The position numbers and the translations under genes are program-made. Positions 9,308-17,224 of a stretch of DNA of 64,000 nt are shown here, piece after piece. Source of the DNA: Streptomyces violaceusniger Tu 4113 (GTDB taxonomy: Bacteria > Actinomycetota > Actinomycetes > Streptomycetales > Streptomycetaceae); assembly GCF_000147815.2 (NCBI RefSeq), contig NC_015957.1:310001-374000 (forward strand), read 5' to 3'. Below the pieces are notes generated by a model. The model did not search any database. It saw only the letters and a program-made list of their open reading frames with translations, and was not told the DNA's origin. Positions within the stretch are counted from its first letter, which is position 1, and each line of letters starts with the position of its first letter.

Positions 9308-10666
9308 TTATGAATGAATCGGCGATGAATCGGACGACTTGGGCTTCTCCTCCGCCTCGGCCTCCTGCCGGGCCTTGCCATTCCCGAGGACGTTCGGGTT
9401 GGTCTCGGGGGCGGCCGCCACGGCGAAGACGGTGACCAGGCCCATGCCGACGAGGAACAGCGCGATCGGCCAGGACGCGCCCGACCAGGCGAGCAGCGCG
9501 GTGGCGACGATGGGGGAGAACCCGCCGACGATCATCGACGCCAGCTCATGCCCCAGGGCGAGCCCGCTGTAGGCCACCCGGCTGGCGAAGAGTTCGGTGA
9601 AGAACGCCGGCTGGGTGCCGATCATCGCCCCGTGGCCGATCACGACCGCCACGAAGATCGCCACGAAGATCAGCACCGGATTGCGCGAGTCGAACAACGC
9701 GAAGAACGGATACGCCCAGACGATCACCGCGATCGCGCCCCCGATATACACCGGTCGACGTCCGATGCGGTCGGAGAGCGCCCCGAACATGGGCATCGCG
9801 AACGACTCGAACAGCATCCCCACCACGAGCGCGGCCAGCACCACGCCCTTGCCCACTCCGATCTCGGACGCGTAGGAGAGGCTGAAGGTGAGGAAGAGGT
9901 AACTCGCACCGGTTTCGGCGACCCGCGCGCCGAAGGCGATCAGGATGGACTTGGGGTGGGTGCGGATGACGTCGAGAAGCGGCGGGGCGGACTTCTTCGG
10001 CTCCGACTCCTTCTCCTGGAACGCGGGTGTCTCCATGATCCGGAGCCGGATCAGCAGTCCGGCGGCGGTGAGCAGGATGCCGACCACGAACGGAATGCGC
10101 CATCCCCAGGCGAGGAAGGACTCCTTGGTGGTGACCTCCTGGGCCAGTGCGTAGGCGGCGGCGGAGAGGACGAACCCGAGCCCCACGCCGGTCTGGCTCC
10201 AGGCCGAGTAGAAGCCGCGGCGGTGGCTCGGCGCGTGTTCGCTGACGATCAGCACCCCGCCGCCCCACTCGCCGCCGACGGCGATGCCCTGCACGACCCG
10301 CAGCGTCACCAGCAGCACCGGCGCCCAGACGCCGACGGTGGCGTAGGTGGGCAGCAGGCCGATCAGACAGGTCGCGACGCCCATGATCACCAGGGTGGTC
10401 ACCAGCATCGACTTTCGGCCGATCCGGTCCCCGAAGTGCCCGAAGATGATGCCGCCCAACGGCCGGGCGAGGAACCCCACCGCGTTGGTACCGAAGGCGG
10501 CGATCGTCCCCACCAGCGGATTGAAGGTCGGGAAGAAGAGGGTGTTGAAGACGAGCGCGGCGGCCGTGCCGTAGAGGAAGAAGTCGTACCACTCCAATGC
10601 GCTACCGAACAAACTTGCGATCGCTGCCTTGCGTACTTCGCTCGGGTTGCCCTTCACGTCTGCCAT
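9308..10666 (-). CDS. MFS transporter, metabolite:H+ symporter (MHS) family
   Basis: A 452-residue protein with 12 predicted helices. The N-terminal ALEWYDFFLYGTAAALVF segment, GHFGDRIGRKS after helix 2 and GALSDRIGRRP after helix 8 are hallmarks of the MHS branch (ShiA, ProP, citrate and alpha-ketoglutarate permeases). RVVQGIAVGGEWGGGVL in helix 4-5 is also typical. It imports an organic acid, osmolyte or aromatic compound with protons; the substrate cannot be read from sequence. The C-terminus is a charged Glu/Lys tail. No linked catabolic gene shows what it carries. Confidence 0.9.
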   Translation of the reverse strand: MADVKGNPSEVRKAAIASLFGSALEWYDFFLYGTAAALVFNTLFFPTFNPLVGTIAAFGTNAVGFLARPLGGIIFGHFGDRIGRKSMLVTTLVIMGVATCLIGLLPTYATVGVWAPVLLVTLRVVQGIAVGGEWGGGVLIVSEHAPSHRRGFYSAWSQTGVGLGFVLSAAAYALAQEVTTKESFLAWGWRIPFVVGILLTAAGLLIRLRIMETPAFQEKESEPKKSAPPLLDVIRTHPKSILIAFGARVAETGASYLFLTFSLSYASEIGVGKGVVLAALVVGMLFESFAMPMFGALSDRIGRRPVYIGGAIAVIVWAYPFFALFDSRNPVLIFVAIFVAVVIGHGAMIGTQPAFFTELFASRVAYSGLALGHELASMIVGGFSPIVATALLAWSGASWPIALFLVGMGLVTVFAVAAAPETNPNVLGNGKARQEAEAEEKPKSSDSSPIHS

Positions 10667-10952
10667 GTCGGCTCTCCAATGGCCGCTTCGGATGGGATCA
10701 AGACCTGCGGCTCGGTTGTGTTCGGGGATTGTTCGCCGCTGGTTCTCGTGGCGGGAATGGCGACGTTCCGCTCACCGGGACGCGGGCGGGAACCGGCGAG
10801 CTGCCGATCTTCAGACGCGCTGCACCCGTACGCTCCTCACGCTTCCCTCGTTCGTGCGTTTTTCATACTTATCAGTCTTCGATTCCGCTTTGCCTGGTCA
10901 CGCTCTTCACGGTGTAGGTCCCGTCCAGGGACCCGCGACGGAAGGTAGACAC

Positions 10953-11345
10953 ATGCGTGGAAGGCTCGTCATCGCTGCCGCCGCACTGACCATGGCTCTG
11001 ACGCCAGGCGCAGCGTGGGCAGCACAGGACGACGGCGACCAGACGACCGGTTCCCACCGCCCCGAGGCGTCAGTTTCCCGTGAAGCCCCCCGGCCCGACG
11101 AGGGGGTGCCCGGATACGAGCTGGTCACCCTGCCCAATGAGAACGTCCCGAACTTCCAGCGGCGCACGGTGTACTGCCCCGAGGGCAAGAAGGCCATCGG
11201 CGGCGGCGCCGAGGCCCGGGGCAACAACGCCATCCTCGTCGGCAGCTTCCCCACCGACGACGGCACCGGCTGGATCGGCCTGGGCCGCCAGACCACCACC
11301 GACAATGTGGGCATCAGCGTCTTCGTCATCTGCGCCTACGTCTGA
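10953..11345 (+). CDS. small secreted protein
   Basis: A 130-residue protein. The ATG at 10953 has GGAAGG seven bases upstream. A Sec signal peptide (RGRLVIAAAALTMALTP, cleavage after AWA) precedes a short acidic linker and a domain containing YELVTLPNENVPNFQRRT, YCPEGKKAIGGGAEARG and VFVICAYV. The two cysteines could form a disulphide. The pattern 'C-P-x-G-K-K-A-I-G-G-G' recurs in small secreted actinobacterial proteins, but I cannot give a function. A strong terminator follows at 11371-11404. Confidence 0.85.
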   Translation: MRGRLVIAAAALTMALTPGAAWAAQDDGDQTTGSHRPEASVSREAPRPDEGVPGYELVTLPNENVPNFQRRTVYCPEGKKAIGGGAEARGNNAILVGSFPTDDGTGWIGLGRQTTTDNVGISVFVICAYV

Positions 11346-11370
11346 TCGACCCGCCGCACCGTCCACCCCG

Positions 11371-11404
11371 ACGAAGAAGCCCCCTCCGGACGGGGCTTCT
11401 TCGT
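11371..11404. terminator. bidirectional terminator
   Basis: A perfect 13-bp stem (ACGAAGAAGCCCC and complement) around CTCCGGAC. It lies between the convergent secreted-protein and oxidoreductase genes. Confidence 0.85.
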
Positions 11405-11440
11405 TGCAGGACGACGTGCACGGGGACGCCATTGCCGCTG

Positions 11441-12448
11441 TCAGGGGCGGATCAGGACGGTGCCGACCTTGCCGGGGCGTACCGCGTGCTCCACAGCACT
11501 GGCCAGCTCGTCGAGGCCGTATGTGGCGGCCACGTCGAACTGCTCCGTGAGTGACAGGGCGATCTGCTTGGCCGTGGCGATGTCGGACGACCGTCGCTCA
11601 GGGGATGACTCAGCGGGCCACCCGCTGATGATGTTCTTCCCGCACAGTGTCAGGGACTTGCTGACCAGCGTCGATGCATGCACCGAGATGGGCTCCTCGG
11701 CGATCATTCCGTAGCTGACCAGCTTCCCGCCCGGCGCCAGCAGGTCCACAAGGCTCCTCGACATCTCTCCCCCGATCGGGTCCAGGGCCACGCTCACCGG
11801 CCGGCCACCGGCGGCCTTGCGGACGTCGTCGGCCCAGCCCGGCTGTTCTGTCGCCACGACCTGCACATCCGGGAACCGCTTGCGCAGCTCGGCCGCACCG
11901 CGCTCACTGCGGACGACGTTGATGAGCCCGAAGTTGTGGAACTGCGACACACCCGTCATCAGCCGCCCGACCGACGAGCCCGCGGCGGTCTGCACCAGAA
12001 CACCGTCGTAGCCGAAGGCCAGGTGCTCCTGCGCCTCACGGCGCAGCATCACCGCGGTGAGCGGGTTCGTCAGCATCTGTGCGGCGACCGCGTCCGGCAA
12101 CTTCTCCGGAACGGCGACTACCGCCTCGGCATCCGCCATCAACCACTGGGACCACGCCCCCTGCTGGGGGAAGACCGTCACGCGGCCCCCCACCTCGACA
12201 CCCGGTGCCAACCGCGCGCCCGGGCCGATCGCCTCCACCACCCCGGTGGCCTCGATGCCCGGCGTCACCGGATCCGCGGCCTCCCCCGGGTATGCCGCGA
12301 TGGCCTGGAGATCACCAGGGTGCACCGGGAAGGCCGTGGTGCGGATGAGGACCTGGCCACGCCCGGGTGCCGCCGGCTCAGGCTCCTCGATGACGGTCAG
12401 GACGTCGGCGGGCGACCCGCCACGGGTGTACACGACACGCCGGTTCAT
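11441..12448 (-). CDS. NADPH:quinone reductase-like zinc-type alcohol dehydrogenase homologue
   Basis: A 335-residue medium-chain dehydrogenase/reductase. The start is the ATG at 12448, preceded by AGGAGGAG; the frame stays open upstream but that part is not MDR-like. An N-terminal GroES-like domain (GIEATGVVEAIGPGARLAPG) is followed by a Rossmann domain (QTAAGSSVGRLMTGVSQFHNF). The zinc-binding cysteines of true alcohol dehydrogenases are missing, which points to the quinone oxidoreductase/enoyl reductase (QOR, MECR-like) branch, probably NADPH-dependent. It lies just left of the tRNA-Phe-derived repeat and may belong to the host rather than the element. Confidence 0.85.
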   Translation of the reverse strand: MNRRVVYTRGGSPADVLTVIEEPEPAAPGRGQVLIRTTAFPVHPGDLQAIAAYPGEAADPVTPGIEATGVVEAIGPGARLAPGVEVGGRVTVFPQQGAWSQWLMADAEAVVAVPEKLPDAVAAQMLTNPLTAVMLRREAQEHLAFGYDGVLVQTAAGSSVGRLMTGVSQFHNFGLINVVRSERGAAELRKRFPDVQVVATEQPGWADDVRKAAGGRPVSVALDPIGGEMSRSLVDLLAPGGKLVSYGMIAEEPISVHASTLVSKSLTLCGKNIISGWPAESSPERRSSDIATAKQIALSLTEQFDVAATYGLDELASAVEHAVRPGKVGTVLIRP

Positions 12449-12902
12449 GGCTCTCCTCCTGCACGGTGGTACGTGCGGGGCGTACAGGGGGCATCGATCG
12501 ACGTCCCGCAGGAGCAGGTGCTTTATGAGGGGCCGACCGCCCAGGCGCATGGCCGCCCGGCCTCGCGCTGCCCTCCTCATCTCACGCTCGCACGGTGGGC
12601 GACCAGCGGCACAGCCGAGTAGGCCGATCGGTTCGGCCACCACCGCCCCACCACTCCTGTCCTTGCGGATCTCGAAGTCCATCGCATCCCCTGAGCTGGG
12701 GTGTTGCGACGACCACTAGAACTCAAGTGACCCGGGAGGGGGCTTTGCCAGGGAGGGGGCTTTGCCCTGGTGGGGGCTGTGGTGGCTGGGGCCGGGGTCG
12801 AACCGGCGACCTTCCGCTTTTCAGGCCGTGCCGGGCCCGGTCGCGGGGTGCCTGGGGGTACTCGGTTGACCGTGGTTGGCCGAAGGGGCGAGTCTCCGGT
12901 GA
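12449..12902. other. non-coding junction region left of the element
   Basis: This holds the promoter side of the oxidoreductase gene and the orphan tRNA-Phe fragment. A minus-strand frame starting at ATG 12682 has a GGGG-type ribosome-binding site and begins MDFEIRKDRSGGAVVAEP, but soon loses protein-like character; it may be the stump of a broken gene. GGGAGGGGGCTTTGCC occurs twice (12734-12749 and 12751-12766). Confidence 0.5.
12751..12825 (-). repeat. att-like direct repeat: displaced 3' half of tRNA-Phe (left copy)
   Basis: These 75 bp match 15644-15718 at 73 positions. On the minus strand they contain the tRNA-Phe anticodon loop, T-arm and acceptor 3' strand plus part of its terminator, but no tRNA 5' half. 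This is what site-specific integration into the 3' end of a tRNA gene leaves behind: an intact tRNA on one side and an orphan 3' fragment on the other. The fragment ends in the anticodon loop region at 12825. Confidence 0.85.
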
Positions 12903-13064
12903 CTAGCGCGCCATCTCCACCAGCCAACCGGGTGATGCCGCAGCGGAGCCTGCGGCCGTCTCCAACTCCCGGTACGCGGTGACCGGGAGCCGGGTGGCAT
13001 CGGCGCTGCCGGGACATACCAGGAGACGATGGCCGAGGAATGGAGCGGCGATCAGCTCATGCAC
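12903..13064 (-). pseudogene. truncated gene, N-terminal stump (radical-SAM-protein-like leader)
   Basis: A 53-residue frame. Its GTG start overlaps the end of the upstream ATPase gene by 8 bases, with GGAGGA in place, so it is translationally coupled. The protein (LIAAPFLGHRLLVCPGSADATRLP... ending GWLVEMAR) reads like the first part of a longer protein. It resembles the leader I remember from streptomycete radical SAM proteins encoded after such ATPase genes, where text like 'GWLVDAAR' precedes the main domain. It stops 78 bp short of the orphan tRNA fragment, so a deletion at the element end probably removed the rest. Function lost or unknown. Confidence 0.5.
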
Positions 13065-13509
13065 GGGTGTCCTCCTCCGGAGTGAGGAGAGCCAGGCGGG
13101 CCCAGACGGTTTTGCCAATGGGGTTGCGGGCGCGGTGTCCCATCTCCTTGGCAAGCGCGGAGACGAGTTGGAGCCCTCGGCCGTGCTCGTCCTCGTCGCT
13201 GGTCTCCATGAGGCGAGGCAATCGGCGGCTGAGGGCGTCGGAGACTTCGACCAGGCACGTGGCGCCTTCGCCGCTGAGGCGGACTTCGAAGCGGTGACCG
13301 CTCCTGTGGCCGTGCTGCACGGCATTGGTCGCCAACTCGCTGCAGACCAGGACCGTACGGTCGATGTCTTCTCGTCCGTAGCCCCAGCTCAGCAGGGTTT
13401 TGTCGACCAGGCTCCGGACGAGACGGACGCACCTGGGCGTGGAGGTGAACTGCATCGCCCATCGCTGGGCGGTGATCTGCTGTTGGTTGTCGTTGGTCAT
13501 CGGGAGCAT
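13057..13509 (-). CDS. ATP-binding regulatory protein (HATPase_c_2, anti-sigma-factor-like)
   Basis: A 150-residue GHKL-fold ATPase. The N box (ELATNAVQHG) and the G1/G2 motifs (VEVSDA and EHGRGLQLVSALA) are clear. Members act as serine kinases or anti-sigma factors related to RsbW/SpoIIAB; many streptomycete copies pair with XRE/DUF397 genes. The ATG at 13509 is chosen because GAGGGG lies 6 bases upstream. It is divergent from the XRE-TPR gene at 13662, its likely regulatory partner, and coupled to the truncated gene downstream. Confidence 0.88.
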   Translation of the reverse strand: MLPMTNDNQQQITAQRWAMQFTSTPRCVRLVRSLVDKTLLSWGYGREDIDRTVLVCSELATNAVQHGHRSGHRFEVRLSGEGATCLVEVSDALSRRLPRLMETSDEDEHGRGLQLVSALAKEMGHRARNPIGKTVWARLALLTPEEDTRA

Positions 13510-13661
13510 CGCGTCCCCTCGTCGTGGGTGGTTCTAGGGGGCCAGCTCATCGCAGCGGTCGTCACCGAAACAGGCCATGCTGATTACCCAACGTGGGTAG
13601 AATCATGGTCGCTTGACCGCCCGGACAGCCCGCTTCCGTGGGACGAGGGAGAGAGGCAAGA

Positions 13662-14978
13662 GTGCCCGCATCGCAGCCTCAGGGGGCGCTGCTACCAGTC
13701 CTGTTGGCCAGCCCTGAGTGGCAGCACGCATGCCAGAAACGCGACTTCACCCGCATTTTCCAGATGGTCAAGCTCAAAGCAGGGATCTATCCCTCGCGCA
13801 TCACCGCCCTTTGCGGCATGACGCCCAGCAGAGTCGGCGAGGTCATGGCTGGACGTCGTGGCCTGGCCCATATCGACGTAATCGAGAGAGTCGCCGATGG
13901 GCTGCGCATCCCCGGCGCGATGCTGGGTCTGGCGCACCGGCCCTGGGAGATCCCCGCGTCGGCTCCGGAGAACGAGCGGAGCCCGGCCCCTGTGTCACGG
14001 CTTGCGCACGGGGCAGCGGCTACCGGCTCTGTCGCCGGGGAGAGCCTGGATCACCTACTTCCCCTGGCCGACTCGCAGGTCACTCGCTCCACGCTCGCCG
14101 CGCTGCGCTCCTCCGTAGAGGACTACTGGCGTCGGGACGACCAGCACGGTGGCGCGCCCCTGCGGCCTGCGGTCGTCGGCAACCTCACCTACGTCACACA
14201 GGTGATGCGGCATGCCGGGGAGGCTCTGGGCCGGGATCTTCGATCCCTCGCCGCAGAGCTGGCCCGCCTCGCGGGCTGGGCCTATTTCGATGCCTGTCAG
14301 TACAGCACGGCACGTATCTACTTCAGTCAAGCCCTGGGCCTCTCGCTTGGGCAGGAAGATCGCCTCTTCATGGCCAATGTGCTCTCCTGCATGAGCCTGC
14401 AAGCCACCTATGACGGCAATCCAGCAGAGGCCATCGCTCTCGCCTGTAAGGCACAGGACGTCGCCCGGGGGATCGGCGACCAGCCTCTGGTGATGTCCAT
14501 GCTGCACCTGCGCGAAGCGTTCGCCCATGCCTCTCTTCGCGACGCCTCCGCCTGCCATCAGGCCATCGACCGTTCTCGCGACTTCTTCGAACGTGCACGC
14601 GGCCGGACGGACGAGGCACCCTCCTGGGTGCGCTATTTCGACGAGACCAAGCTCATCATCGACAGCGGAATAGCCCTGGCCCGTCTTGGTGAGGCACCAC
14701 GAGCTGAACCTCTCATCGCCGAGGGGCTGCGCCGTGAAGCGTCCGCACACCAACGCGGACGGGCCCTCCACGCCTTCTGGCTCGCCGGCACCCAACTCGA
14801 GCAGGGCAAGCTCGGCGATGCGTGCCACAGTGCCGAACTAGCACTCGATCTGACTGCCGTGATCGACTCACCTCGGGTCGCCGGGCATATCCATGAATTC
14901 CACCGCCGTCTGGCTCCATGTGCCCGCGAGGCGCCGGTGATCAGGTTCGAGCAGCGGATGCGAGAGTCACTTGGCTAG
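13662..14978 (+). CDS. XRE-family regulator with TPR-like C-terminus
   Basis: A 438-residue protein starting at GTG 13662, after a GAGAGAGG site. The N-terminal helix-turn-helix is recognisable in ITALCGMTPSRVGEVMAGRRGL. The remaining 350 residues are helical with TPR-like repeats (LARLAGWAYFDACQYSTARIYFSQAL, LSCMSLQATYDGNPAEAIALACKAQ), the same architecture as the larger regulator at 47638-49101. Such proteins probably sense a small molecule or peptide and control the neighbouring ATPase/enzyme genes. It ends in a 4-bp overlap with the convergent NUDIX gene. Confidence 0.85.
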   Translation: MPASQPQGALLPVLLASPEWQHACQKRDFTRIFQMVKLKAGIYPSRITALCGMTPSRVGEVMAGRRGLAHIDVIERVADGLRIPGAMLGLAHRPWEIPASAPENERSPAPVSRLAHGAAATGSVAGESLDHLLPLADSQVTRSTLAALRSSVEDYWRRDDQHGGAPLRPAVVGNLTYVTQVMRHAGEALGRDLRSLAAELARLAGWAYFDACQYSTARIYFSQALGLSLGQEDRLFMANVLSCMSLQATYDGNPAEAIALACKAQDVARGIGDQPLVMSMLHLREAFAHASLRDASACHQAIDRSRDFFERARGRTDEAPSWVRYFDETKLIIDSGIALARLGEAPRAEPLIAEGLRREASAHQRGRALHAFWLAGTQLEQGKLGDACHSAELALDLTAVIDSPRVAGHIHEFHRRLAPCAREAPVIRFEQRMRESLG

Positions 14979-15517
14979 CCGGCGCTCCCGGTGGCTTCGT
15001 CCAGCAGCAGATACAGCAGGCCGACCAGGCTGCCGCTGCTGACGATCTCGCGGTGGTCGATCATCCTGCGGATCTCCGAGAGGGGGATCCACTCGATCCG
15101 GTCCGATTCGTTCCGCTCTGTCGGCGGCCCGATGTAGGTGGCTCCGTCGGCTCGGAAGACATGGTGCTCGGAGTCAGTGATCCCGTTCGCGGGCTGCGCG
15201 TACACCAGGGGCTTCATTGCCTCGACCCGCCAGCCGGTCTCTTCCTCGACCTCGCGGGCAGCGGCCTGCTCTGGAGTCTCGCCCGGCTCGACGAGGCCCA
15301 TGGGCAGTTCCCAGCCCCAGGTGTCGGTGATGAACCGGTGACGCCACATCATCAGGACGCGCTGGTCGTCATCGACGACGGCGGCGACGGCGAGGTGCCG
15401 CATGCGTACGACGTGGTGTTCCCAGCGGCGGCCGTCGGGCTGCTGTACGTCGACGAGCCACAGGTTGACCCAAGGGTTGCTGTAGATCTGCCGTTCGCCA
15501 TGGACGGTCCACCGCAT
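14975..15517 (-). CDS. NUDIX hydrolase
   Basis: A 180-residue protein with a complete Nudix box, G-x5-E-x7-R-E-x2-E-E-x-G, in GLVEPGETPEQAAAREVEEETGW (about residues 84-106). It hydrolyses a nucleoside diphosphate linked to another group; the length and the following NGITDSEHHVFRADGA segment recall ADP-ribose-pyrophosphatase-like members. The start is ATG 15517 with GGGGAG eight bases upstream. It lies inside the segment bounded by the tRNA-Phe repeats and is convergent with the XRE gene. Confidence 0.9.
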   Translation of the reverse strand: MRWTVHGERQIYSNPWVNLWLVDVQQPDGRRWEHHVVRMRHLAVAAVVDDDQRVLMMWRHRFITDTWGWELPMGLVEPGETPEQAAAREVEEETGWRVEAMKPLVYAQPANGITDSEHHVFRADGATYIGPPTERNESDRIEWIPLSEIRRMIDHREIVSSGSLVGLLYLLLDEATGSAG

Positions 15518-15623
15518 GAGCCCACTCCCCTTCGTCGACGCGATGCCCAGCATTTCACTCCCTGGGGCCGCGCTCTTACGGTGCGTACCAGAGCTGTAAG
15601 ACATCGCCGCGGCGCCAACGAAG

Positions 15624-15655
15624 AAGCCCCCTCCGGACGGGCCGGGAGGGGGCTT
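15624..15655 (-). terminator. terminator of the tRNA-Asp/tRNA-Phe operon
   Basis: An 11-bp stem (AAGCCCCCTCC and complement) with loop GGACGGGCCG, about 20 bases past the tRNA-Phe 3' end. Its right arm is part of the duplicated att-like repeat. Confidence 0.75.
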
Positions 15656-15718
15656 TGCCCTGGTGAGGGCTGCGGTGGCTGGGGCCGGGGTCGAACCGGC
15701 GACCTTCCGCTTTTCAGG
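15644..15718 (-). repeat. att-like direct repeat within tRNA-Phe (right copy)
   Basis: Partner of 12751-12825 with two mismatches (positions 15666 and 15673, both outside the mature tRNA). The 46 bp covering the tRNA 3' half are identical in both copies. The pair bounds a 2.9-kb segment with no integrase. Confidence 0.85.
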
Positions 15719-15749
15719 CGGACGCTCGTACCAACTGAGCTACCCAGCC
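15676..15749 (-). tRNA. tRNA-Phe (GAA)
   Basis: A 74-nt tRNA on the minus strand. Acceptor arms are GGCTGGG/CCCAGCC with discriminator A; the anticodon loop CTGAAAA gives GAA. It lies 4 bases downstream of tRNA-Asp, so the two are co-transcribed. Its 3' half serves as the integration target described for 12751-12825. Confidence 0.97.
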
Positions 15750-15753
15750 GCAG

Positions 15754-15828
15754 CGGTCCTGACGGGATTTGAACCCGCGGCCTCCACCTTGACAGGGTGG
15801 CGAGCACTCCAAACTGCTCCACAGGACC
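15754..15828 (-). tRNA. tRNA-Asp (GTC), second copy
   Basis: Identical over 75 nt to the gene at 2390-2464, with different flanks. First gene of the tRNA-Asp/tRNA-Phe pair. Confidence 0.97.
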
Positions 15829-16030
15829 TTGCGTGTACGAGCACGAGTCTCGCACATGTGGGGTGCGGTCCCAACGGAATTTCCCGCTGTGGATTCGCAC
15901 TCCTTGCGATTTCGAACCGGGGCTTTGATTTTTCTCCGCCGCGTCGTTGTCGCTGGATCAGCGTATCAGACCTCTGACCGTGTCCTGCCCGCTCACCGAG
16001 GGGTCAGGACACGGCTGGCGTCGGCCCGGG

Positions 16031-16855
16031 TCAGGGGCGGCCGCCGCGCTCCAGGGGGATCCGCTCGCCCGCCTCGATCGCGACCGGCAGCCGGTTCTCG
16101 GTGGGCGGCAGGGGGCAGGTCGCGAGGTCGGTGTAGGCGCAGGGGAGGTTGGTGGCGCGGTTGAAGTCGAGGGTGACCCGGCCGGCGTCGTCGGGGGCGT
16201 CGATCTGGAGGGAGCGGTTCGCGGCGTAGGTGGTCACGCCCGAGGTCGCGTCGGTGAGGAGCACCATCAGGCTGCCGGGCCGCTTGCCGTTGAAGGCGGT
16301 GAGCCGGAACGTCCCGCCGTCCGCCAGCTCGAACTCGACCTCGCCGGGCGCGTCGTAGACATGCTCCAGCCCCTCCGCCACGGCGCCCACGGTGATCGCG
16401 CGCGGCTCGTCGAAGGGGAGGTAACGGCCACCGCGGACCCAGCGGGGGTCGGGGGCGTAGGCGGGGGTGCGGGTGAAGGCGGTGCGGAGGGGGTTGCCGG
16501 GGTGGCGGGGGCGGACGATGTCGTGGCCGCCGCGCTTGGCGATCTCGATCACCGCGTCGCCGTACCCCGCGTACAGGCTGTCCCGCTCGGCGATCGCCCC
16601 GAAGACGTACCGTCCGTGCACCGCCGTGCCGTCGATGGTCAGCTCCTCGCCGTCGGCCAGTTCGACGACCACGCCCTCCGGGCCGCTGGACCAGGCCCCG
16701 GGGGCGTCCTCGAAGCGGGCCGGCTCCGGGCTCAGCCAGTGCAGGCTGGTGATCGCGAGAAAGCCGTGCGGGTCGGCGAGTGCCTGCTCATGGGCGCGGT
16801 GCCACCGCTCCCACTCCTCGGCGAAGCTCATCCGGTCGACGTCCTGGACGGTCAT
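16031..16855 (-). CDS. DUF1684 family protein
   Basis: A 274-residue protein. FAEEWERWHRAHEQALADPHGFLAITSLHWL at the N-terminus, FLAFNGKRPGSLMVLLTDATSG-like text in the middle and LDFNRATNLPCAYTDLATCPLPPTENRLP near the end are the standard landmarks of DUF1684, a widespread actinobacterial family of unknown biochemical role. The ATG has GAGGGAG upstream. A tandem 18-bp repeat (16928-16999) lies in its promoter region. It is a single gene between tRNA operons. Confidence 0.9.
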   Translation of the reverse strand: MTVQDVDRMSFAEEWERWHRAHEQALADPHGFLAITSLHWLSPEPARFEDAPGAWSSGPEGVVVELADGEELTIDGTAVHGRYVFGAIAERDSLYAGYGDAVIEIAKRGGHDIVRPRHPGNPLRTAFTRTPAYAPDPRWVRGGRYLPFDEPRAITVGAVAEGLEHVYDAPGEVEFELADGGTFRLTAFNGKRPGSLMVLLTDATSGVTTYAANRSLQIDAPDDAGRVTLDFNRATNLPCAYTDLATCPLPPTENRLPVAIEAGERIPLERGGRP

Positions 16856-16927
16856 CTGCGCTCCCTCGCGTGCGTGGGGTCTGCGGCGGGTCCGTCGGGT
16901 ACAACCCCGTGGGGGAGGAAGTCATTC

Positions 16928-16999
16928 CGGGAGTTCTGGGAGTTGCGGGAGTTCTGGGAGTTGCGGGAGTTCTGGGAGTTGCGGGAGTTCCGGGGGTTT
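16928..16999. repeat. 18-bp tandem repeat upstream of the DUF1684 gene
   Basis: Three exact copies of CGGGAGTTCTGGGAGTTG (16928-16981) and a fourth, degenerate one. The unit is itself two similar 9-bp halves. It lies 73-144 bp upstream of the DUF1684 start and just past the tRNA-Glu terminator. Confidence 0.9.
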
Positions 17000-17023
17000 C
17001 CGGAGTGCGTGCGCGTATAAAAA

Positions 17024-17058
17024 AGTCACCGGCAGGTACGTTCTGACCTGCGGTGACT
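17024..17058 (-). terminator. terminator of tRNA-Glu
   Basis: AGTCACC(G)GCAGGT pairs with ACCTGCGGTGACT around an 8-base loop, with one bulged base. Six Ts follow on the minus strand, the classic intrinsic form, 13 bases past the tRNA-Glu 3' end. Confidence 0.88.
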
Positions 17059-17070
17059 AAAAGAAGGTGG

Positions 17071-17143
17071 TGCCCCCAACGGGATTCGAACCCGTGCTAC
17101 CGCCTTGAAAGGGCGGCGTCCTGGGCCACTAGACGATGAGGGC
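17071..17143 (-). tRNA. tRNA-Glu (TTC)
   Basis: A 73-nt tRNA. The acceptor arm is GCCCTCA/TGGGGGC with discriminator A; stem CCGCC/GGCGG holds loop CTTTCAA with anticodon TTC. Confidence 0.96.
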
Positions 17144-17224
17144 CGATGGCCCACCTGGGCGCCTTGCGGCGCCTTCGGGGACGCGAGAAGCATATGGGAT
17201 GCCGGTGAGGTTCGCCAAAACGGT

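Noticed and set aside
9548..10948. 466-residue plus-strand frame opposite the MHS transporter
   Set aside because: The minus strand encodes a full 12-helix transporter with family motifs. The plus frame has no domain.
12449..12682. 78-residue N-terminal extension of the quinone-reductase-like protein
   Set aside because: The ATG at 12448 has AGGAGGAG directly upstream and begins the family's usual N-terminus. The extension has no MDR similarity, though it may be part of a broken gene.
15947..17020. Plus-strand frame ending in REFWEL repeats
   Set aside because: The repeat comes from the 18-bp tandem DNA repeat; the frame runs opposite the DUF1684 gene and has no start signal.
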